Shown: positions 1 to 5,957, counted from the first letter of the stretch. The stretch: DNA of 5,957 nt from Desulfobacteraceae bacterium (GCA_002868985.1 PKTV01000529.1:1-5957); one strand, 5' to 3'. Program-made: numbers and translations. Notes: generated by a model from the sequence alone, not told the origin.

Positions 1-1
1 A

Positions 2-493
2 ACCGGATCGCTGTTTATTTCCCGCGGCGATGACAGCGGCACCCATACCAAGGAACAAGCGCTGTGGAAAACAAGTGGTCTGGATCTTGTGGTTCAAAAG
101 AGCACTATCTTTAAAAAAGGGAGAAAAAAAAGCGTCAGCTTTATATATCCCAAAGGATCTAATAAATGGTATCTTTCCATTGGCCAGGGTATGGGCAAGA
201 CGATCACCTTTGCCGATGAAAAAAAGGCTTACACACTTGCCGATCGAGGGACTTACATCAAATACAAGTACGGCCGTAATGTCAGCCTTGATTTGGAGGT
301 CATGTGTGAGGGTGACACAGTCCTTGACAATCCATACGGTGTCATTCCTGTTAATCCGGACAAGCACCCCCATGTAAGATACCGGCAGGCCAAGCAATTT
401 GCAGAGTGGTTGGTTTCGCCAAAAGGACAACTTCTTATTTCAAATTACAGGCTTAATGGAAAACGACTTTTTTATCCGGATGCCGTAAAATAA
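2..493 (+). CDS. tupA: TupA-like tungstate ABC transporter substrate-binding protein, C-terminal part
   Basis: Periplasmic binding protein that would deliver tungstate (possibly molybdate) to an ABC permease. Only the last 163 residues are present; the frame is open from base 2 and the start lies outside the window. Visible residues 5-23 carry the family signature FISRGDDSGTHTKEQALWK, whose Ser/Arg region contacts the oxyanion in TupA proteins. It is followed by WYLSIGQGMGKT (56-67), AYTLADRGTY, a CEGD segment, and NPYGVIPVNPDKHP near the C-terminus, all typical of the tungstate-binding PBP-like family. A basic stretch of roughly 30 residues between LWK and WYL (including KKGRKK) looks longer than the usual linker, judged from memory. 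No tupB permease or tupC ATPase follows; the next gene is an unrelated binding protein 274 bases away, so any transporter partners must lie upstream or elsewhere. The family call is firm; the tungstate rather than molybdate preference is family-based inference. Confidence 0.88.
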   Translation, partial: TGSLFISRGDDSGTHTKEQALWKTSGLDLVVQKSTIFKKGRKKSVSFIYPKGSNKWYLSIGQGMGKTITFADEKKAYTLADRGTYIKYKYGRNVSLDLEVMCEGDTVLDNPYGVIPVNPDKHPHVRYRQAKQFAEWLVSPKGQLLISNYRLNGKRLFYPDAVK

Positions 494-767
494 TCATATT
501 CGTTTGTTCTGAATTTGTCGTTTTGAAGCAAATAGATGACGATGTTTGATATTCATCATAATTCACGGGAATAAAATTTTACTGTTTTTGGTCGTGCAGT
601 CTTTTGCCGAATATGGGGTTAAGGTACTGGAGGATCTCATGTATATCCTTATCAAAACCGGTTGACTTCATATAAGATGTCTTGTATTGGCAAAACACCA
701 AAATTACAGATTAGCGTATAAAAATTTTCATTTTTATTTAAAAAAACTCTTGGAGAGGAGAAACTCA
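494..767. other. Intergenic region between tupA and the solute-binding protein gene
   Basis: This 274-base gap has no convincing gene. It contains a TTGACT hexamer at 662-667 that could be a -35 box, but the -10 candidates are poor (TATTGG at 685-690 with a 17-base spacer). An isolated TATAAA at 717-722 has no good -35 partner. The palindrome AACCGGTT lies at 656-663. I find no strong hairpin plus T-run after tupA. The promoter of the downstream gene probably lies in the right half of this gap, but I cannot place it. Confidence 0.4.
752..760 (+). promoter_or_regulatory. Ribosome binding site deciding the start of the solute-binding protein
   Basis: The sequence GGAGAGGAG ends 7 bases before ATG 768. 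This strong Shine-Dalgarno site selects ATG 768 over an in-frame TTG at 687, which would add 27 residues in front of an otherwise clean signal peptide. Confidence 0.85.
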
Positions 768-1568
768 ATGAAAAAGACGGGCTTTATTTTATCACTTGCA
801 TTCTTACTGACACTTGCTTTTGCAATCGCTGGAACAGCAGGCACTGTTATGGATCGTATACAGAAAAAAGGAGAACTGGTTGTCGGCATCACCGGTAGTC
901 AACCTCCTTTGAATGCGACAACCAAAGAGGGTAAAATCATCGGTCTCGATGCCGATATTGCAACGATGATCGCAAAAAATATGAAAGTAAAAATAAAATT
1001 TGCTCCCATGCCGTTTGCTAAATTGCTTCCGGCTCTTGAAGCCGGCCAGGTGGACGTGGTTATCTCAGGGATGACCATGACCCCGGAACGCAATCTGAAA
1101 GTGGCCTATGTCGGGCCTTATTATATTTCTGGCAAGGGGGTACTGACCAAGGGACAGAATATTGCTGCCTTGCAGGATCCCAGTGGCCTGAATAAGCCGG
1201 AATTTAAAGTGGCTGCACTAAAGAACTCAACCAGTGAAATGTTTGTCGAAAAGGCCATTTCGAAGGCTGCACTGGTAACCACCGAGTCTTATCAAAAGGC
1301 CATTGACTTGCTTTTTCAAAACAAGATTGATGCCCTGATTGCCGACTATCCTTTCTGTGCCTTTTCAGCCTTTCGTTACCGAGATAAAGGGCTGGTTGCC
1401 GGGGAGGCACGTTTTACATTTGAACCACTGGGGATTGCCTTGCCCGAGGATGCCCTGTTGATCAATTGGATGCAAAATTTTATGGGCATGCTTGAAGGTA
1501 GCGGCAGACTGAAAGAACTGACCAAGCATTGGTTTCAAGACGGTTCCTGGATTAAAGAGCTTCCCTAA
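768..1568 (+). CDS. Family-3 (amino-acid type) ABC transporter solute-binding protein, apparently orphan
   Basis: Secreted periplasmic binding protein of 266 residues, a normal length for the family. ATG 768 is chosen because of its strong ribosome binding site and because it opens directly into a signal peptide: MKK, then a hydrophobic core to about residue 20, with possible AxA-type cleavage after Ala21 or Ala24. The mature part has the bilobal SBP_bac_3 pattern: GELVVGITGSQPPLN (35-49), GKIIGLDADIA (55-65), GQVDVVISGMTMTPER (93-108) and DALIADYP (188-195). In this family the TPER arginine (Arg108) holds the ligand carboxylate, and the Asp of the second motif (Asp193) usually holds the alpha-amino group; both are present, so an amino acid or a close analogue is a likely ligand. 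No permease or ATPase gene follows; a hairpin and a terminator come next. It could share a transporter encoded elsewhere or act as a sensor input. The exact ligand cannot be read from the sequence. Confidence 0.92.
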   Translation: MKKTGFILSLAFLLTLAFAIAGTAGTVMDRIQKKGELVVGITGSQPPLNATTKEGKIIGLDADIATMIAKNMKVKIKFAPMPFAKLLPALEAGQVDVVISGMTMTPERNLKVAYVGPYYISGKGVLTKGQNIAALQDPSGLNKPEFKVAALKNSTSEMFVEKAISKAALVTTESYQKAIDLLFQNKIDALIADYPFCAFSAFRYRDKGLVAGEARFTFEPLGIALPEDALLINWMQNFMGMLEGSGRLKELTKHWFQDGSWIKELP

Positions 1569-1598
1569 CAGGTGATTTGAAATGAAGGAACCGTAGTG

Positions 1599-1630
1599 GG
1601 CGTCAACTTGTAACTCAAGTTTCTCACGCC
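1599..1630. repeat. Interrupted inverted repeat (hairpin) after the solute-binding protein gene
   Basis: The arms GGCGT (1599-1603) plus AACTTG (1605-1610) pair with CAAGTT (1616-1621) plus ACGCC (1626-1630) around a 5-base loop, with an asymmetric internal loop (C opposite TCTC). No real T-run follows on either strand, so it may be an mRNA 3'-end stabiliser or a weak terminator ahead of the stronger one at 1673. Confidence 0.5.
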
Positions 1631-1663
1631 AATATTTCTAAAAAGTCTTGTCGTTATAATAAT

Positions 1664-1703
1664 AAAAAAGTGAAGGCAGAGCCGGCTAAGGTTCTGCCTT
1701 TTT
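1664..1703. terminator. Bidirectional rho-independent terminator between convergent genes
   Basis: AAGGCAGAGCC (1673-1683) pairs with GGTTCTGCCTT (1690-1700) as an 11-base stem with one G-U wobble on the plus-strand transcript, closing a 6-base loop. On the plus strand a T-run covers 1699-1703. On the minus strand the A-run at 1664-1669 becomes six U after the stem. It lies between the stop of the solute-binding protein (1568) and that of the sirtuin (1716), and fits as terminator for both. Confidence 0.85.
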
Positions 1704-1715
1704 CGTCCGGAAACG

Positions 1716-2549
1716 TTATTTTATGACGTCTTTGAACCGCTGCAAAATGTCCGGTAAAGTTTCGCCGCTGGGCTGCTTGATAAAAAAGCCTTGCCGGCTG
1801 TTTAGGGCGATGTCTGAAAATGGGTTCTTTTCAATATTGATATCAATAATGATACCGTTGCGATGTTTTACTTCCCATACCACCTGATTGGGGAGACTGG
1901 TGGCCCCCGAGGTTCCAACGACCAACAATAGATCGGTTTCTTCGGCAACTTTCAAGGCGCTGTGGTACCGATAATAATGCTCGTTATACATTTCATCAAA
2001 CCAGAGAACATGGGGCCTGGTCTGGCTGCTGCAATACGGGCACATGAGCAATTGGCGGTCTGTTTCCGTTAAGGTTTCATTTTTTTCTCTACCCGTTAAA
2101 TTTTTGGGTATCGGAAGGACTTCTCTTTTGCATTCATCGGCGCAGCGCATAAAAAAAACATTCCCGTGAATTTGAAGTGTTTTTGCCAAGCTGTTTCCGG
2201 CACGAAGGTGTAAATTGTCCACATTCTGGGTGATCAGTGTGAAACGGTCTTTAAAAAGCGTTTCCATTTCACCCAGGGCATGGTGGCCTGGGTTCGGTTG
2301 GGCTTTTTTACAGACACCGATTCGATACAGATACCATTTCCATACCTCTTCGGGCTTCTGCCTAAACATCCTGTAGGTTGCCATTTCCTGAGGATGATAT
2401 TCATTTGAACCGATGGTCCAGTATCCTTCAGGACCCCGGAAGGTGGGGATATTGCTTTCAGCGGAAATACCGGCGCCGGTTAAGATGGTAATGCGTCCCG
2501 ATCCTTTTGCGAAATCCTGCAACATTTTTTCAAGATGTCGATCTAACAT
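1716..2549 (-). CDS. Sir2-family NAD-dependent protein deacylase (sirtuin), likely desuccinylase/demalonylase type
   Basis: Cytosolic enzyme that removes acyl groups from lysine using NAD, releasing nicotinamide and O-acyl-ADP-ribose. It has 277 residues. The NAD-binding Rossmann motif is GAGISAESNIPTFRG (25-39), the catalytic-site motif is TQNVDNLH (107-114), and the general-base histidine is His128 in IHGN. A zinc ribbon is formed by Cys136, Cys140, Cys170 and Cys173; its first pair is spaced C-x3-C instead of the common C-x2-C. Further family marks are RPHVLWFDE (178-186), GTSG (212-215) and INIEKNPF. Tyr73 and Arg76 in WYLYR match the Tyr-x-x-Arg pair that binds acidic acyl groups in human SIRT5 and E. 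coli CobB, so succinyl- or malonyl-lysine removal is plausible. The start ATG has an AAAGGG site 6 bases upstream. The gene lies 69 bases downstream of the HDOD gene on the same strand and ends in the shared terminator. The cobB name is plausible, but I leave it out because this subfamily differs from E. coli CobB. Confidence 0.93.
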   Translation of the reverse strand: MLDRHLEKMLQDFAKGSGRITILTGAGISAESNIPTFRGPEGYWTIGSNEYHPQEMATYRMFRQKPEEVWKWYLYRIGVCKKAQPNPGHHALGEMETLFKDRFTLITQNVDNLHLRAGNSLAKTLQIHGNVFFMRCADECKREVLPIPKNLTGREKNETLTETDRQLLMCPYCSSQTRPHVLWFDEMYNEHYYRYHSALKVAEETDLLLVVGTSGATSLPNQVVWEVKHRNGIIIDINIEKNPFSDIALNSRQGFFIKQPSGETLPDILQRFKDVIK

Positions 2550-2554
2550 ATTTT

Positions 2555-2567
2555 GCCCTTTCAGGGC
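2555..2567 (-). promoter_or_regulatory. Small hairpin covering the sirtuin ribosome binding site
   Basis: GCCCT (2555-2559) and AGGGC (2563-2567) are perfect inverted arms with a 3-base loop. On the minus-strand mRNA this places part of the AAAGGG Shine-Dalgarno site (2556-2561) in the stem, 6 bases before the sirtuin ATG. It could damp translation initiation. A five-pair stem may also occur by chance. Confidence 0.35.
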
Positions 2568-2618
2568 TTACATTATCAACATTGAAAAGATACATTTTGA
2601 AACCAAGTGGATGAAAAA

Positions 2619-4076
2619 TTATTTTTTAGAATTTTCAAAAGCCTGTCCAACGTATATAACAATCTGTTCAAACCAGGCAATCTCTTTTTCCGAGAAGGAA
2701 CTATCGTTGGCTCTGGCGATAAAATATGCTCCGATGACAAGATTCCTGGTCATGATGGGAGAGATCATAGCCGTTTTAAAATGCGATTGGTTTTTCAAAA
2801 GGGAAATCTGAAAGGATCTTTCGGTAAGATTAAAAACCGCTGTTTCCTTATTATTTATGGACGTTACAATGGGTGAGTTATTATTTATCATACTAATTTT
2901 AAAATCTTCGGCTTTCAAACGGGTATCTCTGCCTGCATAAAATCTTCCAGTCATCATTGTTTTTGATGTATTAAAAAATGCTGTAAATATTTCTGTTCCA
3001 ATGAGACAGCGGTACAGCGCTTCTTGAGCAAGCATTAATACCTGGTTAATTTCAGTACTTTTGCGGCAGGCAATCATCAGATCCGTCAGAAACTGACCGA
3101 TAAGCAAATCCGCGTCTTCAGGCTTTTCTTCTTCGGTCAGGGCATCTCCAAAGGTGACTTTCCCGGCAATTTGGGCGGGGTTCCCTTTCCCCCATTCAAG
3201 AGCCTTGACCATCATGTCAACGTCGTCTTTTTGCAGATTAAAGAATCTTGCAACATTTGCATCCTGTTCACAGGTATCTTTGATAAAATCTGAAATGTTA
3301 AATGTATTGGTCCCAAGTATTTTTTTTATGCGAGCCGCTGTTTTTTCCATGGCCTTTTCTCCGCCGAGGTTATTGCTGAACAGCATATTTGAAATATGAC
3401 CGGACTCTCGTATCAAGGCTATTAAAGGATCGCTGGCGTCATCATCGTTTCTAAGTACTTTGGCGACTTTGTCGGGAAGGTTGTAAATGTTTGTCAATGC
3501 GTTACAAATTTCATCATATTCAACACCGAACACTTCATTACAGGCGTTATTGTTTGAAATATTTTTATCTGAAATCAATTGTTCCATTTCGTTGAATTTT
3601 TTAGGAAATGTATTTGCCAGTGCCAGCCAGGGAAGCCGATAAAGCAGACCGGCGACAAATATTTCTTCGGGATTATCAGCCTTGTTTTTCGCTGCCAGAG
3701 AACTGGCAAAGGCTCCGGAAAAATATGAACTGGCATAAAGCTGACCCAGTTGCTGAGTCTTGGCTGTTTTCATTGCCTGATTGAACATAGACAGTCCCAG
3801 TGCCAGGGAACGAACTTTTTCAAACCCTAAAAACGTGACGGCATAGGTGACGGTTTTAATGGGATAGCGTGGCCGGTACATCACCGAGTTGGCCGTTGCC
3901 AGAATATTCGAGGTTAAGCCGCAATCCCTCATGATTACAGTGGCAAGATCAACTGCGCGAGTCTGGGATTGATTTGTAATTTGTGTAATTGCCTGAACAT
4001 TTTCATTAATTGCAGGGAGATTCCCTTTGCTTCGCATTTCTTCGATCAGTTCTTGTGTCTTTAAGTTGTCGGTCAT
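2619..4076 (-). CDS. HDOD domain protein with C-terminal GAF-like domain
   Basis: Predicted cytosolic signalling protein of 485 residues. The N-terminal part (about 18-210) reads as an HDOD domain: LPAINENVQAITQI, RDCGLTSNILATANS (50-64), then AVTFLGFEKVRSLALG (79-94). HDOD domains are relatives of HD phosphohydrolases that usually lack the metal site and act in protein-protein signalling. Here the position that reads GLLHDIG in metal-binding relatives is GLLYRLP (143-149), so the HD pair is lost and catalysis is unlikely. A helical linker follows (about 215-320), then a GAF-like region (about 325-483) with VLMLAQEALYRCLIG, MISPIMTRNLVIGAYF and a final amphipathic helix EKEIAWFEQIVIYV. The ligand of the GAF-like region is unknown. 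The start is supported by AAGGA (4083-4087 on the complement), 6 bases upstream. It is transcribed divergently from mpl and may be co-transcribed with the downstream sirtuin gene. The HDOD call is firm, the GAF call likely. Confidence 0.88.
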   Translation of the reverse strand: MTDNLKTQELIEEMRSKGNLPAINENVQAITQITNQSQTRAVDLATVIMRDCGLTSNILATANSVMYRPRYPIKTVTYAVTFLGFEKVRSLALGLSMFNQAMKTAKTQQLGQLYASSYFSGAFASSLAAKNKADNPEEIFVAGLLYRLPWLALANTFPKKFNEMEQLISDKNISNNNACNEVFGVEYDEICNALTNIYNLPDKVAKVLRNDDDASDPLIALIRESGHISNMLFSNNLGGEKAMEKTAARIKKILGTNTFNISDFIKDTCEQDANVARFFNLQKDDVDMMVKALEWGKGNPAQIAGKVTFGDALTEEEKPEDADLLIGQFLTDLMIACRKSTEINQVLMLAQEALYRCLIGTEIFTAFFNTSKTMMTGRFYAGRDTRLKAEDFKISMINNNSPIVTSINNKETAVFNLTERSFQISLLKNQSHFKTAMISPIMTRNLVIGAYFIARANDSSFSEKEIAWFEQIVIYVGQAFENSKK

Positions 4077-4400
4077 AAAAAATCCTTATAATCTATTCTC
4101 GATCAGAATTTATTGTTGGTTGGAGATAAAAAAGGAATTATCTATATATAAAGCGAAAAGCTTTAAATCATTCACGGTCCTTTTTATATATCGGTCTTTT
4201 TTAAAAAAACTTAACAAAACAAATAACATCTGTATTTGGATGAACGCGTTGTTAACTGTCTAATATTGCACTAAATTATAAAGATTTTTGGGAAATGAAT
4301 GATAACTGTTTGTGTAACGTTCAAGCCGAACAATTTTATTGCAGTTTGACGAATATCCCCCTATTATTGACTCAAAAAAGATCAGAAGGAACTTAAACTC
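4077..4400. other. AT-rich divergent intergenic region between the HDOD gene and mpl
   Basis: These 324 bases separate two divergent genes, so they should hold both promoters. The stretch 4130-4290 is very AT-rich, with TATATATA at 4143-4150, TATATA near 4186-4191 and a TTTTTTAAAAAA palindrome near 4197-4207. Such DNA is typical of promoter and curved regions. The open frame across its left part has an AT-driven composition (Lys, Ile, Phe, Asn) and runs antisense into the HDOD start, so I do not call a gene. No riboswitch or small RNA is recognisable. Confidence 0.6.
4249..4277 (+). promoter_or_regulatory. Possible sigma-70 type promoter for mpl
   Basis: TTGTTA (4249-4254) and TAAATT (4272-4277) are separated by 17 bases, each matching 4 of 6 consensus positions. 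TATAAA at 4277-4282 is a better -10 but has no suitable -35. Transcription would begin about 115 bases before the mpl ATG. The match is weak in AT-rich DNA and may be chance. A TTGACG at 4346-4351 has no -10 at the right distance. Confidence 0.2.
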
Positions 4401-5822
4401 ATGGATTTAAGCAAAAATCGAATTCCCGACCCTGTAAAAAACATACACATGATTGCCATCTGCGGCACCGGAATGGGAGCACTGGCCAGTATGCTTAAAG
4501 ATATGGGATTTGAAATAACGGGTTCGGACCAGAAGGTATATCCACCCATGAGCGAATTTCTTTCAAGCAAGGATATCGATGTTACAGAGGGATTCAGCAA
4601 AAAAAATGTTGCATACGGCCCGGATCTGGTTATTGTTGGAAACGCTGTGTCAAAAGAGAATCCTGAGGTTGTTGCAATGAATCAAATGGGACTTGAGTTC
4701 TGTTCCATGCCCCAGGCGGTGAACCGATTTATTGCATCCGGCAAAAAGCCCCTGGTCATCACCGGTACCCACGGCAAGACCACCACTTCTTCAATTTTAG
4801 CCTGGATTCTGTATGAAGCCGGGATGGATCCGACCTTCATGATCGGCGGAATTTTAAAAAACTTTGAAAGCAATTATCGCCTGGGAAGCGGTGAGCACAT
4901 GGTCATTGAGGGCGATGAATACGATACAGCATTTTTTGATAAAGGCGCAAAGTTTTTGCATTATGACCCATCAATCGCCATATTGACAGGTGTCGAATTT
5001 GATCATGCGGATATTTTCAGAGATATTCAACATGTAAAACAAGCCTTTGATGCTTTTATCACCGGTATCTCACCTCAACATACGCTCGTTGCATTTGACG
5101 ATGATAATAATGTTTCTGATCTTGTCCACGGAAAATCCTGCCAAATGATTAAATACGGTCGAAATGCCGACTCGGTTTGGCGACTGGGTTCCGTCTCTAT
5201 TCAACAGCCATGGACTTATTTTGACGTTTTAAAGCATGATACGGTTTTTGGAAATTTCAAGACACGGCTGGTGGGAGAACACAACCTGCTGAATGCTTTG
5301 TCCGCCATTGCCGTTTCAGACACGCTGACGATACCGGTGAAAGCCGTTGCAAGGGCGTTTGAATCGTTTGAGGGTATCAAGCGGCGTCAGGAAGTGCGCG
5401 GTGAGAAATCCGGTATAACGGTTATGGACGATTTTGCTCACCATCCTACGGCGGTGCGTGAGACGCTCCGGGCGGTCAAACCGTTTTATCCAAATGGACG
5501 TCTCATCGCCGTATTCGAGCCTCGAACCAATTCCAGCATGCGCAGTATTTTTCAAAACATCTATCCCCTCTCATTCGATGGTGCAGACATTGTCTGCATT
5601 CGCCAGCCCTCGCTTTTGGATAAAATTCCGCAAAAAGAACGTTTTTCTTCTCAGCAACTGGTGGATGATCTCAAACGTCAAGGCAAGGATGCGCACTTTT
5701 TTCCGGATACGGATGAGATTATTGATTTTCTCGTCTCAAAAGCAACATCCGGGGATCTGGTCCTTGTCATGTCAAACGGCGGATTCGACAATATCCACGA
5801 AAGACTATTGAAATCTTTATGA
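4401..5822 (+). CDS. mpl: UDP-N-acetylmuramate:L-Ala-gamma-D-Glu-meso-DAP ligase (murein peptide ligase)
   Basis: Cytosolic ATP-dependent ligase of murein recycling: it joins the recovered tripeptide L-Ala-gamma-D-Glu-meso-DAP to UDP-MurNAc, bypassing MurC, MurD and MurE. It has 473 residues, close to the usual size of about 460. The N-terminal UDP-MurNAc-binding Rossmann domain has ICGTGMGALA (20-29) and TGSDQ (40-44). The central ATPase domain has the P-loop GTHGKTTT (122-129), EGDEYDTAFFDK (170-181) and EFDHADIF (199-206). GEHNLLNALSA (292-302) leads to the C-terminal domain with DDFAHHPTAV (343-352) and FEPRTNSSMR (372-381). EYDTAFFDK, DDFAHHPTA and the FEPRTNSSMR form separate Mpl from MurC. 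The ATG follows AAGGA (4386-4390) at a 10-base spacing. It appears monocistronic and is divergent from the HDOD gene. Its TGA overlaps the end of a convergent integrase gene by 6 bases. The reading frame is intact to a normal C-terminus (SNGGFDNIHERLLKSL). Confidence 0.95.
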   Translation: MDLSKNRIPDPVKNIHMIAICGTGMGALASMLKDMGFEITGSDQKVYPPMSEFLSSKDIDVTEGFSKKNVAYGPDLVIVGNAVSKENPEVVAMNQMGLEFCSMPQAVNRFIASGKKPLVITGTHGKTTTSSILAWILYEAGMDPTFMIGGILKNFESNYRLGSGEHMVIEGDEYDTAFFDKGAKFLHYDPSIAILTGVEFDHADIFRDIQHVKQAFDAFITGISPQHTLVAFDDDNNVSDLVHGKSCQMIKYGRNADSVWRLGSVSIQQPWTYFDVLKHDTVFGNFKTRLVGEHNLLNALSAIAVSDTLTIPVKAVARAFESFEGIKRRQEVRGEKSGITVMDDFAHHPTAVRETLRAVKPFYPNGRLIAVFEPRTNSSMRSIFQNIYPLSFDGADIVCIRQPSLLDKIPQKERFSSQQLVDDLKRQGKDAHFFPDTDEIIDFLVSKATSGDLVLVMSNGGFDNIHERLLKSL

Positions 5823-5957
5823 ATATTGTTGTGGGGTCGTTTGTGGGTGCATATGGGGTGCAACTGGGTGCAGGGTGTCAAGCTCATCCACTTCCGATTT
5901 AAACTGTCCGGGCATCCAATGAGCATATACGTCATAGGTGATTTTTATGCTGCTATG
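5817..5957 (-). CDS. Tyrosine recombinase (phage-type integrase), C-terminal fragment
   Basis: The last 46 codons of a site-specific recombinase run in from the right edge and end at TAA (5817-5819). The fragment begins HSSIKITYDVYAHWMPG and continues with SEVDELD. This matches the integrase C-terminal box (typically LGHSSIxxTxDxYGHLxPG, then AVDRLD): the first His is the conserved box-C histidine, and Tyr11 (codon 5925-5927) is the expected nucleophile that forms the covalent DNA link. Behind the conserved part comes a Pro/His/Gln-rich tail (HPVAPHMHPQTTPQQYS), which is variable in such enzymes. The final Ser codon and the stop lie inside the last two codons of mpl on the other strand, a 6-base convergent overlap. 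This suggests the edge of a genomic island, prophage or integrative element extending to the right. The frame differs from the longer minus-strand open frame over the same bases, which shows no family similarity. Whether the complete gene is intact cannot be seen. Confidence 0.82.
   Translation of the reverse strand, partial: HSSIKITYDVYAHWMPGQFKSEVDELDTLHPVAPHMHPQTTPQQYS
5845..5880. repeat. Three phased GGGTGCA direct repeats plus a partial copy
   Basis: GGGTGCA occurs at 5845-5851, 5856-5862 and 5866-5872, with start-to-start steps of 11 and 10 bases, followed by a related GGGTGTC at 5873-5879. They lie inside the integrase 3' end, 22 bases past the mpl stop. The spacing puts the copies on one face of the helix, as in cooperative protein-binding sites. 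They could be arm-type integrase or excisionase sites, or chance within His-Pro codons (CACCC). Confidence 0.5.

Noticed and set aside
30..377. 115-residue plus-strand open frame over the tupA end
   Set aside because: It lies in another frame of the tupA coding region, shows no recognisable motif, and the true frame carries the family signature.
594..665. Small open frame starting GTG and ending TGA in the gap after tupA
   Set aside because: Only 23 codons, no convincing ribosome binding site and no recognised peptide; open by chance is likely.
687..767. N-terminal extension of the solute-binding protein from a TTG at 687
   Set aside because: The extension puts 27 mostly basic residues before a clean signal peptide and has no good ribosome binding site. 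ATG 768 has GGAGAGGAG at an ideal distance.
3154..3399. Plus-strand open frame within the HDOD gene
   Set aside because: It is the antisense shadow of a well-supported coding region and has no motif of its own.
4151..4165. Inverted repeat AAAGC/GCTTT in the divergent intergenic region
   Set aside because: Short and made of A/T-rich words in a low-complexity stretch; no T-run or regulator context supports it as an operator or terminator.
4027..4263. 78-residue plus-strand open frame across the HDOD start and the intergenic region
   Set aside because: The composition is that of AT-rich noncoding DNA, it has no clear ribosome binding site, and it is antisense to the HDOD start.
5678..5935. 85-residue minus-strand open frame at the right end
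   Set aside because: It overlaps mpl on the opposite strand by about 145 bases and has no family similarity. A different minus-strand frame over 5817-5957 carries the integrase motifs.

Overview
The window looks like chromosomal DNA of a Gram-negative, probably anaerobic bacterium. A sulfate-reducing or related Desulfobacterota (former Deltaproteobacteria) is my best guess. The reasons are a tungstate-type binding protein, a muropeptide-recycling ligase (Mpl) that implies a thin recyclable murein sacculus, an HDOD-GAF signalling protein, and moderately AT-rich DNA. This assignment is inference; nothing here fixes the genus.

Layout from left to right. Positions 2-493 (+) hold the C-terminal part of a TupA-like tungstate-binding protein, cut by the window start. 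Positions 768-1568 (+) encode a secreted family-3 (amino-acid type) solute-binding protein with no transporter partner in the window. Positions 1569-1715 hold two hairpins, one of which is a convincing bidirectional terminator shared with the convergent gene. Positions 1716-2549 (-) encode a Sir2-family deacylase with the Tyr-x-x-Arg signature of desuccinylase/demalonylase sirtuins. Positions 2619-4076 (-) encode an HDOD domain protein with a C-terminal GAF-like domain. Positions 4077-4400 are an AT-rich divergent promoter region. Positions 4401-5822 (+) encode Mpl. Positions 5817-5957 (-) hold the last 46 codons of a tyrosine recombinase (integrase), cut by the window end and overlapping the last bases of mpl.

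The genes do not form one pathway. The left part is nutrient or metal-oxyanion capture in the periplasm. The middle is a minus-strand pair (HDOD-GAF, then sirtuin), possibly co-transcribed across a 69-base gap. The right part is cell-wall recycling. The integrase tail marks the probable edge of a mobile element that abuts, and may have inserted at, the 3' end of mpl. That boundary, together with three GGGTGCA repeats spaced about one helical turn apart just inside it, is the most interesting feature. I see no complete novel system, rRNA, tRNA, CRISPR array or insertion sequence.
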